A stretch of DNA of 64,000 nt, taken from NCBI GenBank assembly GCA_025716815.1, contig JAIXMN010000019.1:620001-684000 (forward strand), read 5' to 3'. Source of the stretch: Dichotomocladium elegans (taxonomy: Eukaryota; Mucoromycota; Mucoromycetes; Mucorales; Lichtheimiaceae). Made by a program: the position numbers and the translations under genes. The notes under the pieces were generated by a model. It was not told the DNA's origin, ran no database searches, and worked only from the letters and a program-made list of their open reading frames with translations. Positions 22,239-32,969 of this stretch are shown here, in pieces. The first letter of the stretch is position 1. The number at the start of each line of letters is the position of its first letter.

Positions 22239-22913
22239 AGGCTCAATTTACAGGGAAAAAGGGAGAAACTGTAGTGCAATTGATGAGCAATTCCCAGAGG
22301 TTCCAGTAGGAAAGTAGCTCACAATGTTTACTGCGGTACCAAAGGAAAAAAGAGAAGAAAGAGATTAAAGGGTATTTTCAGTGCACTTTGCTGGGAGGGG
22401 TTGCAAAAGTATGCGTTTCAGTTTTTTTTTTTTCACCCAGAAATTGCGTGTCCATCCCTAAATCGCAAAGACTGCAAGGCAGTATGACACAAAGCTTCTT
22501 TCCTCGAGCTTTTGCTCATATATTCCTGGTAGGATCAGAGATTGTTTGTGTAGTGGGCAAATGAAATCGTCAGTAAGGGTCCCATAGCACACTGTATACC
22601 TTTACTTTCATTCAATGGTCTTATCGGCACTTTCAACCAAGAGTTTTCCTGATGTACTGTCGAAAATGATGAGGATCTGCATGTGATGTACAGTCCATAT
22701 TTCATGGCCAATTCCAACGAGCCATGCTGCAATAAACACAGTTATCCATCCTCGTTCTGAACCCAACTTATTGTCTTCCATTCAGATATACCCTTTCCAG
22801 CCTCTTGCGTACGAAAACGAAGCTCTCCCCTTCCGTGCGAGGCGGACTTTGACACTCACAATGGATCCACCAGCAATCTTTTTTTTGTTTCCTAGACGGA
22901 ATCATATCTAGGA
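22239..22913. promoter_or_regulatory. Bidirectional promoter region, Raptor / CINP-like
   Basis: 675 bases between two divergent start codons. A pyrimidine-rich leader precedes 22914. A short open frame from 22863 runs into a stop just before the chosen start and is not used. No known operator was recognised. Confidence 0.4.
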
Positions 22914-23510
22914 ATGCATCATCGCCAACTAGTGCAACTTCTCACACGCGCGGAATCATTATGCCGTGCCTGGGAAAAGCAGCATTCCGTCTCTACTTCA
23001 TTACTGATGTCGCTCGCTAATATTCACGCTCAGCATTCAGCTGCAACCCTGCAAAAGTTCAACTTTGACGTCGACATGCCGCGATTATTATACAAGCAAC
23101 AGCTAGCTTTTGAGAATGCGCTAAAAAAACTGAACCGGGTTATGCTGATCATGACCGATATTGTGGCCGATTTACAAGTACTCGAAAACGAAGCTGGCAA
23201 ATTCGTTGCTCGAGCGGTGCCGACCATGCCGCTGCAGCCACAACCTCTTTCTACCGAGTCGCTTTTGCAGATCGCGGCTGTCCAGCCTCATGATGTTCAT
23301 CGCTATATCTCTGGCTTACACAGCATGCTTGACAAAGAACTCGCTTACAAAAAAACATGGCTTAATTCGTTATCGTCTTCCTCCTCCCTGGAAGAAGTAT
23401 GCGACTATTGGGAGCGTCAGCCACACATCGATTCTGATTTTGTCGCTCAATTAAGCGATCGGATCAAGCTGTATAAGCAAACCCATCGCGTGCTCACGTC
23501 GACCGACTAA
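22914..23510 (+). CDS. CINP-like protein (CDK2-interacting protein family)
   Basis: Single-exon 198-residue, mostly helical protein. The pattern resembles animal CINP: an N-terminal W-containing helix (LCRAWEKQHSVSTSLLMSLANI), central amphipathic helices, then HDVHRYISGLHSMLDKELAYKK, and a C-terminal YWERQPHIDSD like the CINP motif WLHQPYVESD. In animals CINP links CDKs and ATR signalling to replication and takes part in an AAA+ chaperone complex. The similarity was recognised by eye and is moderate. The protein could instead be an unrelated coiled-coil factor. Confidence 0.55.
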   Translation: MHHRQLVQLLTRAESLCRAWEKQHSVSTSLLMSLANIHAQHSAATLQKFNFDVDMPRLLYKQQLAFENALKKLNRVMLIMTDIVADLQVLENEAGKFVARAVPTMPLQPQPLSTESLLQIAAVQPHDVHRYISGLHSMLDKELAYKKTWLNSLSSSSSLEEVCDYWERQPHIDSDFVAQLSDRIKLYKQTHRVLTSTD

Positions 23511-24122
23511 ATCGCAGTAGCGACGGTGCATTGCATCCTCATACCATCTCAGCATCTCCTTGTATATTTCTTCCATCATTTTCTCGGCTAGCTGATGCGC
23601 TCTGCCATCGTTCTTTCACCGATCTGCTAGATGCACCATCGATGCTTCTTGTTTTTTTTTTCCAATAAAATAGCGGGTTTTCCGAGATAGCTCTACCTCC
23701 CAGTGGAGCATGCGTTTTTGGGCTGTTGCAGCAGACGACTGTTCTTGTTGATTTTCTTCTTTGACGCATGTCTTCATCCTGTTCTATTAATATACGCATC
23801 TCTTGGATGCCGGAATCACCAGATCATTGGTCCGCGCTCGAGTACGCGGTGCTGCTTTCACAGCACCACGTAGCGCCGATATCCTGTGACGAATTTAACA
23901 CATTGATGTTCGCATCCGTTTGCGTGACAGGAGCTTCGCATCTATCAAAGATACTTGCTCAATCTATTTATTACTCGTCACTGATCTCTCACGGGGTTAT
24001 CACCTTTATTACCGATATCATTAATAACTGAGATCTCTTCCCCTCCACTCCCAAGACTTTAACAGAATCGAGAAACAACAAAAACTCAATGGCCTATAGT
24101 CATACGAGCGTAGTTTATACTT
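23511..24122. other. Short convergent intergenic region
   Basis: This stretch holds the 3' ends of the CINP-like gene and prefoldin 6. An open frame at 23768-24031 (87 codons, + strand) has no recognisable motif and no upstream promoter context, so it is not called as a gene. Confidence 0.5.
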
Positions 24123-24681
24123 TTATGCTTTAGTGGCAGCTTGTTGGTATTCCATCTGTAATCGGGTAATATCCGCCTTTTTCTTTTCAGATTTGGCAGT
24201 GAGGTCCTGCAACTGTTTTTCGACGCGCTCGCTATGGTTGTTCAGACAGATGAGCGGCTGTGATACGCTCCAATAATCCTTATGGTTTCAGTCCTACTTA
24301 CATTTCCTTGTTGATCAAATCCAAACGATTCTTGACGTTCGTAGTAGCCTCAGCCTTGTCTTGTTTAACGAGAACAGGACCAATGAGTTTGAAAATGCCA
24401 GCATCATCATCAAGGTGTTCGAATTCCTGTTACGCGCGCCCTCTGTTTTAAAATCAAGATCGAGAGGAGGCAGGTACAAAATACTATTACCTTGCTGACC
24501 ATTTCATTCTCTTGCTGTTGAGAATCCAATCGTTGTCGCGATTCGATCGCAGCGCTCAGGTCTTTTTCCAAATGAGTACTCATCCTTCCAATCAAAATAT
24601 CGTCAGAGTACCTTTTTGCAGTTGCTGGAAAACTTTGGATTCAGCTTCTAATTTTGCTTCGAGTACAGAAAGTGAGCTCAT
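24123..24681 (-). CDS. YKE2: Prefoldin subunit 6 (beta-type prefoldin)
   Basis: Small coiled-coil subunit of the heterohexameric prefoldin that hands nascent actin and tubulin to the CCT chaperonin. Spliced protein from four exons. The N-terminal helix is MSSLSVLEAKLEAESKVFQQ. The second exon reads DLSAAIESRQRLDSQQQENEMV. The hairpin region is EFEHLDDDAGIFKLIGPVLV, then NVKNRLDLINKE and a C-terminal helix ERVEKQLQDLTAKSEKKKADI. The beta-hairpin motif D-x-x-x-x-IFKLIGPVLV is diagnostic for subunit 6. The last intron is best closed at CCATAG, giving NKEIERVEKQ, as in other family members. Two CCT-pathway partners, CCT7 and beta-tubulin, are also in this window. Confidence 0.92.
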
Positions 24682-27289
24682 TTCTTTTGAAGACAGGAAT
24701 AAAGGGTGTGTTCGAATACGGCAACCCCCAAAATTTAGGTTCTTCTGCCTTCAGTAACCGCGAGGGATCACGCCGAAAACGGGCTTTCAAACCAGATAAA
24801 CAGAAGCGTGTGGATATTTTATCTCACAACCTTGCCATTGCTTATTGTCTCATCCTTCGGCACCCCCTATTTATGGAAAGGGCTTATGGACCAGCAAGCA
24901 TAGCTTGACAACAGGAGATCCGCAGCATTACGCTGCTGGGCAATAAATGCATTTCCATACGTCCGGGAGGTCCAATACCGCCGATGCTTGATTTTACCAG
25001 CCACTGTGTATATACCGGTACAAGGCGTTTTACCGGTGAGCAATATTTATAAGATTACTGGTGAGATGATGAGGTTTCTCTCACCTAGACACACTAGCAC
25101 CTCTAAAATTTCCTTACAGGCATGTGGAGATGTATATATGAGTATGTGGGGCTTTTGATGTGCCCCCAACCCAGCCGCTTTCGGGCTCTCCAAAGATTTT
25201 GCAAATGAAATTCTCGTTGTCGAGAGAAGATCAACCAGCCTTATTCTCTCGCTTTCATACCATCTCGGTGGTTGGTATCGACATTTTAGTAAGTAGCGTG
25301 TACGCAAGTAGGAAAGCCCATTAAAACCAGTAGGATCAACCAGGAAGGCAAGGTAATCCATTATTCGCGCCCTAATGTGTCAATTGAAAAATGGGGTAGA
25401 AGGCGGGCGGTTTGCCTAAGTAAGACAGTTTACCTCTCTCGGCCATTGCTGACGCCATACGTATCGCGTGTTCATAAACACACCAAAATGGAGAGGAGAC
25501 AGCTGCGTGGCTAAGAGAAATGAGCCAAAGGTTAGAAGCCCCTACCCCAGATGTAGGAGATTATGAGTGGCATCGGTTCAACACACATAGAGCGCCCCTC
25601 CTGACAGAAGTCGAGAGCCCAAAACAAGCGCTGTTTCGAAGAAATACCGCACTTTGAAATGATATTCGAAACGACATGTAGAAAACGGAGGGAAATGCGC
25701 CATGGGGATGAGAAGGGTGCAAGAATATCCAACACGCCAACAGTGGTTCGCCCCCCGATCCCATGTACGTAGTGAGAAGCCGTTGACATACTGTTAAAGA
25801 GAATATAGCTTGCTTTGTCTGTGGAAAGAAGAGGAGAGCAACCCTTAGGGAAGAAGACAGCAGCGACCTTCTAGAAGAAGTGGCTGAAGAATAGATGTTT
25901 ATTTCCATGGAAACTCAATCGAAGAAACGACATCTCCCAAACTTCTTCCAGTTATTGCTTGACAGGATCATGATGCAATCGCATATGCGCATCGGATCTC
26001 CATGAATCGTCTAAGACTGTCCCGCAGCTAGCCAATATCTCCGAGTCGAAAAGAAACGAGTGTCTCAGTATCTCCTATGAACTTCATGTACTGAACGGAT
26101 GGGCTGCTATGACGACCCGATACCCATCTCGCTGAGTCGCTCATGTGCTGCATGTACAGTTCCCGAAGGCGTTGGCTGATGAACCCATTCGGGCATCTTT
26201 CTTTGCATAAAGCAATCCGTTTTTCTGCGACGCCCATTGGGGCGCGGATGGTAAGTGTCATCAGAAAGTGGGTCGTGCCCGGATATCCTTACAATCCGGG
26301 CGATGAGGTCATCAAACAAAATTTTCCACAGGTCTCACACTGGACAAAGAGCAGACTTGCGCGGGATCGCTCACAGGACACAGCAGCAGTGCGAAAATGT
26401 CGAACATGGCAAGGAACTCGTTCTTACCGCTTTTAGCCTTGATACGTATTGAGTGTATCAAGATTAATGCCCATTATTTAGTGGGTGACACGGCGCAGTT
26501 AGGTTGAAAGTCATTTTCTACTGCGAGGGGAAATAGTCTGTCATACATATGTAGTGCAAGATGCTTCGTTCCCTTGACAGTGGATCTATCTCTTAGCATA
26601 TCGGCGTGGGTGTGAAAGTCGAGCTCGATACCAATTGCGTTGTTGTTGGCATACCCGGTAAGGGATAAAAGGAGGTAATTGAATCCAACAAAAAACGTGC
26701 TTGAATAATTGCAAAATGGTATGGATCATGACCGTGTCTTTAAAACGGGATCTTTTCTTTTATTGAATAGATACAATTCTCTTTTTATCAAAGCTGCAAT
26801 GGACCGGGCAGGTCGAGGTGGAACTAGCATTTGCCCTTGACCACCGCTTGCTTCCTGTTCTTTCTCATCAGCGATTGCTGTTGCCGTTTTACTACTTTAT
26901 TTTCGAAAATAAATTTCGCAAGGAAGTCGCATGGATAAAAAGGCCGTTAGTCAACAGAAAAGATCAGCCTATTCTTACTCTTCAACTTACCACGAAGGTA
27001 GCTAGGTCTGCCATGCAGTAACAATGCTGGAACAGTGAGGAACGGAATGATCCGGAGCTGTTGAGCATCGACGGCGGATGCGGCGGCGGAAGGGTTGGAG
27101 GAAGGATGACGACGGACCAACGGCAGCACCAGTGGCAGAAGCAGACGAACAAAAGCACCTCAACGAGGCCATAGTGGGAGACCTGCGCAGGTGCAGTCAG
27201 ATCACAGACCCACCCAAAGCTCATATCCTCTCCTCTCGAGGCACTTGAATTAGGCTGATATCATTATCTACAGAGGATCCGGAATATTA
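24682..27289. other. Gene-poor stretch, possible decayed mobile DNA
   Basis: About 2.6 kb of AT-balanced DNA with only short open frames on both strands. None has a domain I can name. On the minus strand around 26.8-27.2 kb two short frames could be joined by GT-AG sites into a small basic/hydrophobic polypeptide. Its start is unclear and it is not called. The stretch abuts a degenerate transposon, so fragmentation of older mobile DNA is plausible. Confidence 0.45.
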
Positions 27290-28475
27290 GAAGATTGCAG
27301 AATGGAACAAGGGTAACCTATTGCTTCTTACTTTGTTCTTGGCAATTGGCCAAAACTGCTCATTCGGATTGAGTTCAGGCAAGTAAAATGAAGATAAGCA
27401 CATCGATATCCTTAGCCTTATCGATAGGTGCATTATCCATAACCCATGATATGTTCATACTTATCCATCTCGTCCATTGTAGCCTTAAGGAAGCTGAGAT
27501 AATATCCAGTGACAGTTCCTCTGCTCACAATTTCAGATTGACCTGCCCTCCTTCTTTTCTTAGTTGGTGGCTGCGGGAGTCTCAAGCTACATTTAACGAT
27601 GCCTGATGCTGGGATTGCTCCCAAAATGGGATTGTCTTTGCTCTTGTCTTTGGCATTGTGTCCACAGTAGGTTTCCCTTGCTTGGACCATGCCATGCTGC
27701 GTTTCATATTAATATGGAATCCAGACTCATCATGGAAAACGCAGTTTTTCTAAAGTCAATATCGGTCCTGTCCCTTTTGCGCACCCAGACAAGGCGCTCT
27801 TGGATCTTCGCAGTACTATTCCTGCCTACAGGCTGAAGCCGAGCCATTTTCAATGACAAGTTGCATTCGTTCTTCATAAATTGATGGAGGGTCGTTTTAG
27901 ATACTTTGAGACCCTCAAATCTTTGAAGTAGTAGCTCCATCAGCTGCTCTAGAATAATGGATGGATTCTCTCCAACGCATTCTAAAATAACGCTCTTATG
28001 CTCTTCATTGAGAATACGCCAACAACCCCTCGCTTTAGATTTCTTAAAGATGCTGTCTGGGTCCTTCTCGTGCTGTAACGCCCATCGCTGGGATCAACGA
28101 ACATGGATTCGTAGCAGATGATGCACTCAAGACCTTCTCAAACATCCGTTTTGAGAAATCAGACCTTGTCTTGGTCAGTGTACGCAGTGTAACTGCGCTT
28201 GATCCCCGCTTCTTTCCTCCGAATGTCTGTATCCTTTCGCTTAGGAACGTGTGCGGTAGTAAGCCCAAGGCTATCTCTGCAAGATATGCTACGCAGATAT
28301 TCAGTGCGAGAACAAACGGATTGCAGAGAGTACATTTCTTCATCAATGACATGGCCTTGCCCATCTTCGTAAAAAAAATAGATTGCTCCTTTCAGAATGT
28401 AAAATAGGTATAAAAGAGAAGATTCAAAAGGAAGAGATGGATTTTATTTTTGTGATCCTATGACTTTGATTTTGG
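27290..28475 (-). mobile_element. Degenerate Tc1/mariner-IS630-type transposon, copy A
   Basis: DDE transposase remnant read on the minus strand in broken frames. Visible are a helix-turn-helix-like N-terminal part (LKVSKTTLHQFMKNECNLS), the first catalytic Asp block (HDESGFHINMKRSMAW, about 27.7 kb), the second (VMDNAPIDKAKDID, about 27.42 kb) and the Glu block (YLPELNPNEQFWPIAKNKV, about 27.35 kb). The distance between the second Asp and the Glu is about 20 residues shorter than in intact relatives, indicating an internal deletion. Stops and frameshifts interrupt it. DNA similarity to copies B and C is obvious, and the B match continues outward to about 28472. Terminal inverted repeats and a TA target duplication were not located, so the ends are approximate. 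Confidence 0.85.
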
Positions 28476-29225
28476 AGAATAGTGTGTGTTTTTGTGACCT
28501 CATTAATAGGAAATCACCGTTTGGACAGGAAGTGGTCAAGGAGTCAAGGGCGTTCTTGCGGAAGCTGTTATGGTGATCAGCAATCCGGCTTGTTAATGAC
28601 TGACTGTAGGAGCGCAGTGGCTGTGAATAATAGGACGAGTGCATTGGCATAAACATCTACCGATTTCTGTGTGATCAACCATGATATGACCCCAATGACT
28701 ACGCCCACTCATCCTCGTTGTTGACCTGCTCTCTCGGATAGCAGTTGGTTTACATGCAATTGGGCCCCCAAGAAGCTATGTAAAACAGCGGGAAATTTCC
28801 GCTTGCGCAAAATATATTGCAGAAATGCGACTGATAACAAAGGTAACCAATGTGAGCACAGCACCGCTGCTATATAACAGCTTTTTTTACGAGAGTGATA
28901 AGCAGCAATCAAACAGTTTTTTTTTCTTTCAGAAAACTATGGGCTAGGTCGTCGATAGGTATAGTACTGAAGATTAACTTTTTAAACTATTGGTACGGAA
29001 GCTTCCTAATCAGGTCTTCACTTTTTGTACTTTTCTTTAAAAAAAAAATTAAGGAGGACGGACCTGCCATGTGAGGTAAAGTTGAGGACAGGAACTTAAA
29101 CGGTGAGGTTCAGCGGATCTCGATAGATGCTGTCAATAAAAAGCCAAACAAAATAGAGGGCAATACAAGAGTAAAGCCCTCTAATTACGGATTTATTCAA
29201 CTTTTTTTAAAGAGAGCTTTTACTC
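28476..29225. other. Intergenic region between transposon copy A and WDR68
   Basis: AT-rich DNA with T-tracts near 28880-29050. No supported exon. The part nearest 29225 is probably the 3' UTR of the WD40 gene. Confidence 0.5.
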
Positions 29226-30837
29226 TTAAACGCGCAGCGCTTGTACTGTCCGACCAAACCCTATACCAATCCAGTCGGGCATGCCTTTGCTCCAGCAGAG
29301 CGAATTGACCTCGGATGCGGCTGAATAGGCCAGGATGGGGTCCTGGATAGATCGTGGAGCTTGCTGATTATATCGCTGTTGTTGTTGTTGCTGGTAATAT
29401 GACTGGCGATTTTGCTGCTGATCGGCACGGTTATTGATATCCCAGACGAGCACCTGGCCATCCTCACCGCCCGTGCACAGTTGGCCAGATTGTGTAGGCG
29501 ACCAGCTTATCCCATTAATGCTACCCTGGTGACTTTTTACGAGCTCGACACTGGGAGTACTTGGGTAACGGATATCTAGGACCAGCACAGAGTTGGAGTC
29601 CATGTGGAAGGTGGCTAGCATGTTGGTGTTCATCCGGTTAAACTGGAGACGGAGGAGCGGGTTACTGGAGCCATCGCTGCGCCCGTTGCTATGACGTTCG
29701 GTTACAGACGGAGGTGGCGCCTCGTAGAGGATGGTAGAATGCTCCAGCGATCTGGCGGGTGGCAGGGACGTATAGGTTAGGGGTTGTTGGTTGATGTTTA
29801 CCATCCGTATCACCCAGAAGCACCATTATATTTACTTTACCGAAGGTCAAAAAGTCGAACCGAGCCATCCGCACCCACACTGGCGAAGATGTCTGGTGAT
29901 CCATGCATAAATGCCACATCATACACATCACTGTCATGTGCAATAAGCTGGGTTTTGGCTTGGTTTGTCTCAACGTTCCACACCGTACAAGTGGTGTCAA
30001 TACTAGCCGTGACTATGAGCGATGGATCGGTTTCATTCCAGTCAAAGGATGTGAGTGGTGCACAAAAGTCGGTCTGCTTTGTCTAATTAAATGCGAAGAC
30101 GTCCGCATTAGCATAGTTGCCCATTCCCCTCTGGATCTATTATTCAGCGAGTAGGCTGTCAACGTACGTTCGCCAGTTCCGCTTTTTTGACGAGTTGCTG
30201 CATGTGATAAGGTGGGCTGTTACGCCCCGAGGAAGTGTTGATTGAATTGCTGGTCGTCCCATACCGTGGTTGGTCGATAAGCTCCCATAATCTAAGAATA
30301 TCACCTGTCGTAGCCAGCAGATCAGACCGCCACGAATCGTTCTTTGTTGTATGTGCGTGTCGGTGAGCAGCCAGAGCAGAAAGTTCCCCCTTATCTCGCT
30401 CACAGTTACTTACCCTCCGCGGCTCCCACAGTACTTTGGTCATTGGATAGTAGACGTCCGTTTCAGCTACTACTGTAAAGTCTGGTGGCGGCACACCTGA
30501 AGGGTGGCTGCTGTACGTCGAACCCTCAAGTGTATCCGTCCGAGCAATCACTTGGAACTATATGAAATGTGAGCTGAAGATGGACAAACGATTACTAAAC
30601 ACACTCTGTAAGGCCTACCTTGTTGTTACTGTCCTCGATGACACTGCCGACCGCCATCCGGAATCCCTTCCGTTCATTCGGAGTCTTGCACCAATCAAGA
30701 GCGTAGATTGGCCATGGTGCATCGTACTGATAAATCTCTTTGGAAGAGCGCTGCTGCTGCTGTTGCTGCTGCTGTACAGAGCCAGATTCTGATGGTTGAC
30801 TGTAAGAGTATCGATAGCGCCGCGGTTGATTATCCAT
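29226..30837 (-). CDS. WDR68/DCAF7 (HAN11)-type WD40 protein
   Basis: WD40 scaffold that in animals and plants binds DYRK kinases and acts as a DDB1-CUL4 adaptor. About 400 residues from five exons. The N-terminus has a polyGln tract and then [20 protein letters not shown], the family signature. Next come [90 protein letters not shown] and [16 protein letters not shown] second Gln-rich stretch sits in the last blade linker before [14 protein letters not shown]. The final [21 protein letters not shown] matches the family C-terminus. Introns are GT-AG. It is divergent from PDI across 2.1 kb. Confidence 0.93.
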
Positions 30838-32969
30838 GGGAGATTATGTGTAAATGCGTACGTTGCCTGTGTTTGTGTATTGATTGTTGTCAGTCGGCAG
30901 CACCAGCTATTGCGTGAACGTTTCTCGAACCAGCGTTAGCAACTGTGTGTATGAATATGATTACTGGATTGTGATGGTGTTGTTAAAAGAATTGGATGGA
31001 TGGATGGTGAATGCTGCAACGGAAAGGGTTGAGAACCAACTAAGCGTTACTCCTGCGAGTTTAGTGTTACGCAGGTGTGAGACATCCGTGATTTTAGGTT
31101 TTAGTCCAATTGCAACAAACATTGTCTGACGTCATGAAGAGTCTTCCTTCTTAGCAACCCATCCGCACAGGAATGGTCCACGTTGCTAAGTACTACGAAA
31201 GCAACCAACTGGGTCGAATATGCCGTATCTTTGCTCAGTCAGAACAAATATGTCATGATTTTGGACAGCACCACACTGAGAAAGGATATCTTTTACTATG
31301 CCGATCTGCAGGACTCTTTTGATAAATGGCTCAAAGACATATTTCAGGTTCTTACTGCAAGTAGCTCTTCGCCTGAGAACCTGGTTCGCATAGCAGGCGA
31401 GAAATGAACATTGAGATCCGGCGTAGTGCTAAAAGAGTCGGATGAAAAAGCTGCTTGGTTTTTTTCTTATTCGAAAATAGACGGGGGACTCTGCGGTACC
31501 TTTAAGATATTTTACACTGCATTGCACTATATTATGGATTTTACGAAACGAATAAACATGCGTAGGCAATAACATCGGCCCAAATATCATACATTGCATT
31601 TCAATGGAAGCTTGCTTGGGATAAGCAATACATGGAAGGGCGTCCCATTCTGCCTGCAACCTCCACTTGCACATTATCAAGCACTCGATCAACATGGACC
31701 AGTTGTGCGTCGAAACGCTGAATTAGACGTGAAGCGTCTCTTCATACGCGTATCCGGGAAAGGAAGGATCATGCGTACTGGCAGTTCTGTCATACATGAA
31801 GACGATGGGTTCGGCTGCAGTGAGAAGCAGGCATTTTATAGTCTTCTGTCAGAAGAACTGGTGAATTGGAAAGTCCATGTTCCTGCGGTAAGCTGAAGAC
31901 CTGAGGACAATGGGACAATCTATATGATATATATTTCGTCAGACATAATTGCCAACTGATGATAAGCTGTGCCACTCTTCATGCATTCTTACTGTATTAA
32001 GTACTCGAGTTTGCTTCTGTTTTCAAATGCTCTTCACCAGCTTAGAATAGCTAACCTCTCCTCCCAAAAATAGAAGATAACGAGAAGCCGCTGAATTAGT
32101 TTTTTATCGGGGCATCTGGTCAGCATGAACGTTTCAGATAGTACCAGATTAATAAGCCGAACGATGAGGGGTTCGGTTCCTTGCCTCTTTTGGCAACGGA
32201 CTCGAGGGCGCATGTATTTGTTACCGTGGTCGTCATACAACGCTTCCTGACCGCTATGCTGTGACGCTTCTTTTACCGCGACATCTATTGCAGACCTGAT
32301 TTGGCGGAGTTTCCCTTTTTAGTCTTGTCATACCATGACCATCGTTCGAGCACGTAGTCGCTTCTCGTCAGCCCACGTAAACCTCAAACGTAGTCTAACT
32401 TCCGTCGAACACGTATTCATTCCTCATCATGCCACGTAGCCTTTTGTCTTGTAATCAGCATTACCACAATAGTTAGAGAACATATAAATATCCCCTCCCC
32501 TGGCAAACAATAAAGATCATCATCCTCCCCGAGGTCTATCTTATATTATAATCGTCCCAAGCACGTCACCACTGGCTACGGATATATCCGCCAAAAGGAC
32601 GACAACCGCAACATGACCTGACGGTTTGGTTTATAACTCTGCAGAAGAGGATGGCCACCATGCTGTTGTATGGTCAAAGGGAAAGAGAGTCAGAAGAAAC
32701 GTTCTCAGAGATGATTTTTTTTAAAAGAGAAGGGCTATGAGTAAAAGGTGAAAAGGAACGTTGGAGAGTAGCGTGATTAATACCTCCGCCATAGCCAATG
32801 GTTTTGCGAAAGCGTGGGGGGCAAAACGCGTTTCCACTTGTTCGCCTGTGATTTGTCAGTGCGCAGAAAAAAAAGTAACATAGGCCACTGAATAAAATAG
32901 TGACCACGTCCCTCTAAAAAACTTGGCCTTGCACTTCTTCTTCTCTTAGCATACTCAAGCTTTGGAAGT
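30838..32969. other. Divergent intergenic region, WDR68 / PDI
   Basis: 2.1 kb with several short frames, for example at 31183-31407 and 31594-31896 on the + strand, that look like unconnected fragments without known domains. A promoter-like block at 32270-32645 is listed separately. The PDI promoter should lie just before 32970. Confidence 0.5.
32270..32645 (+). repeat. Possible solo LTR fragment
   Basis: The block has an LTR-like order of signals: two imperfect copies of a GTCGAACACGTA..CCACGTA-type unit (32345-32440), then a TATA-like ATATAAATA at about 32482, then AATAAAG at about 32508. No flanking retroelement ORF, primer-binding site or target duplication could be fixed. It may equally be an ordinary promoter of an unannotated transcript. 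Confidence 0.25.
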
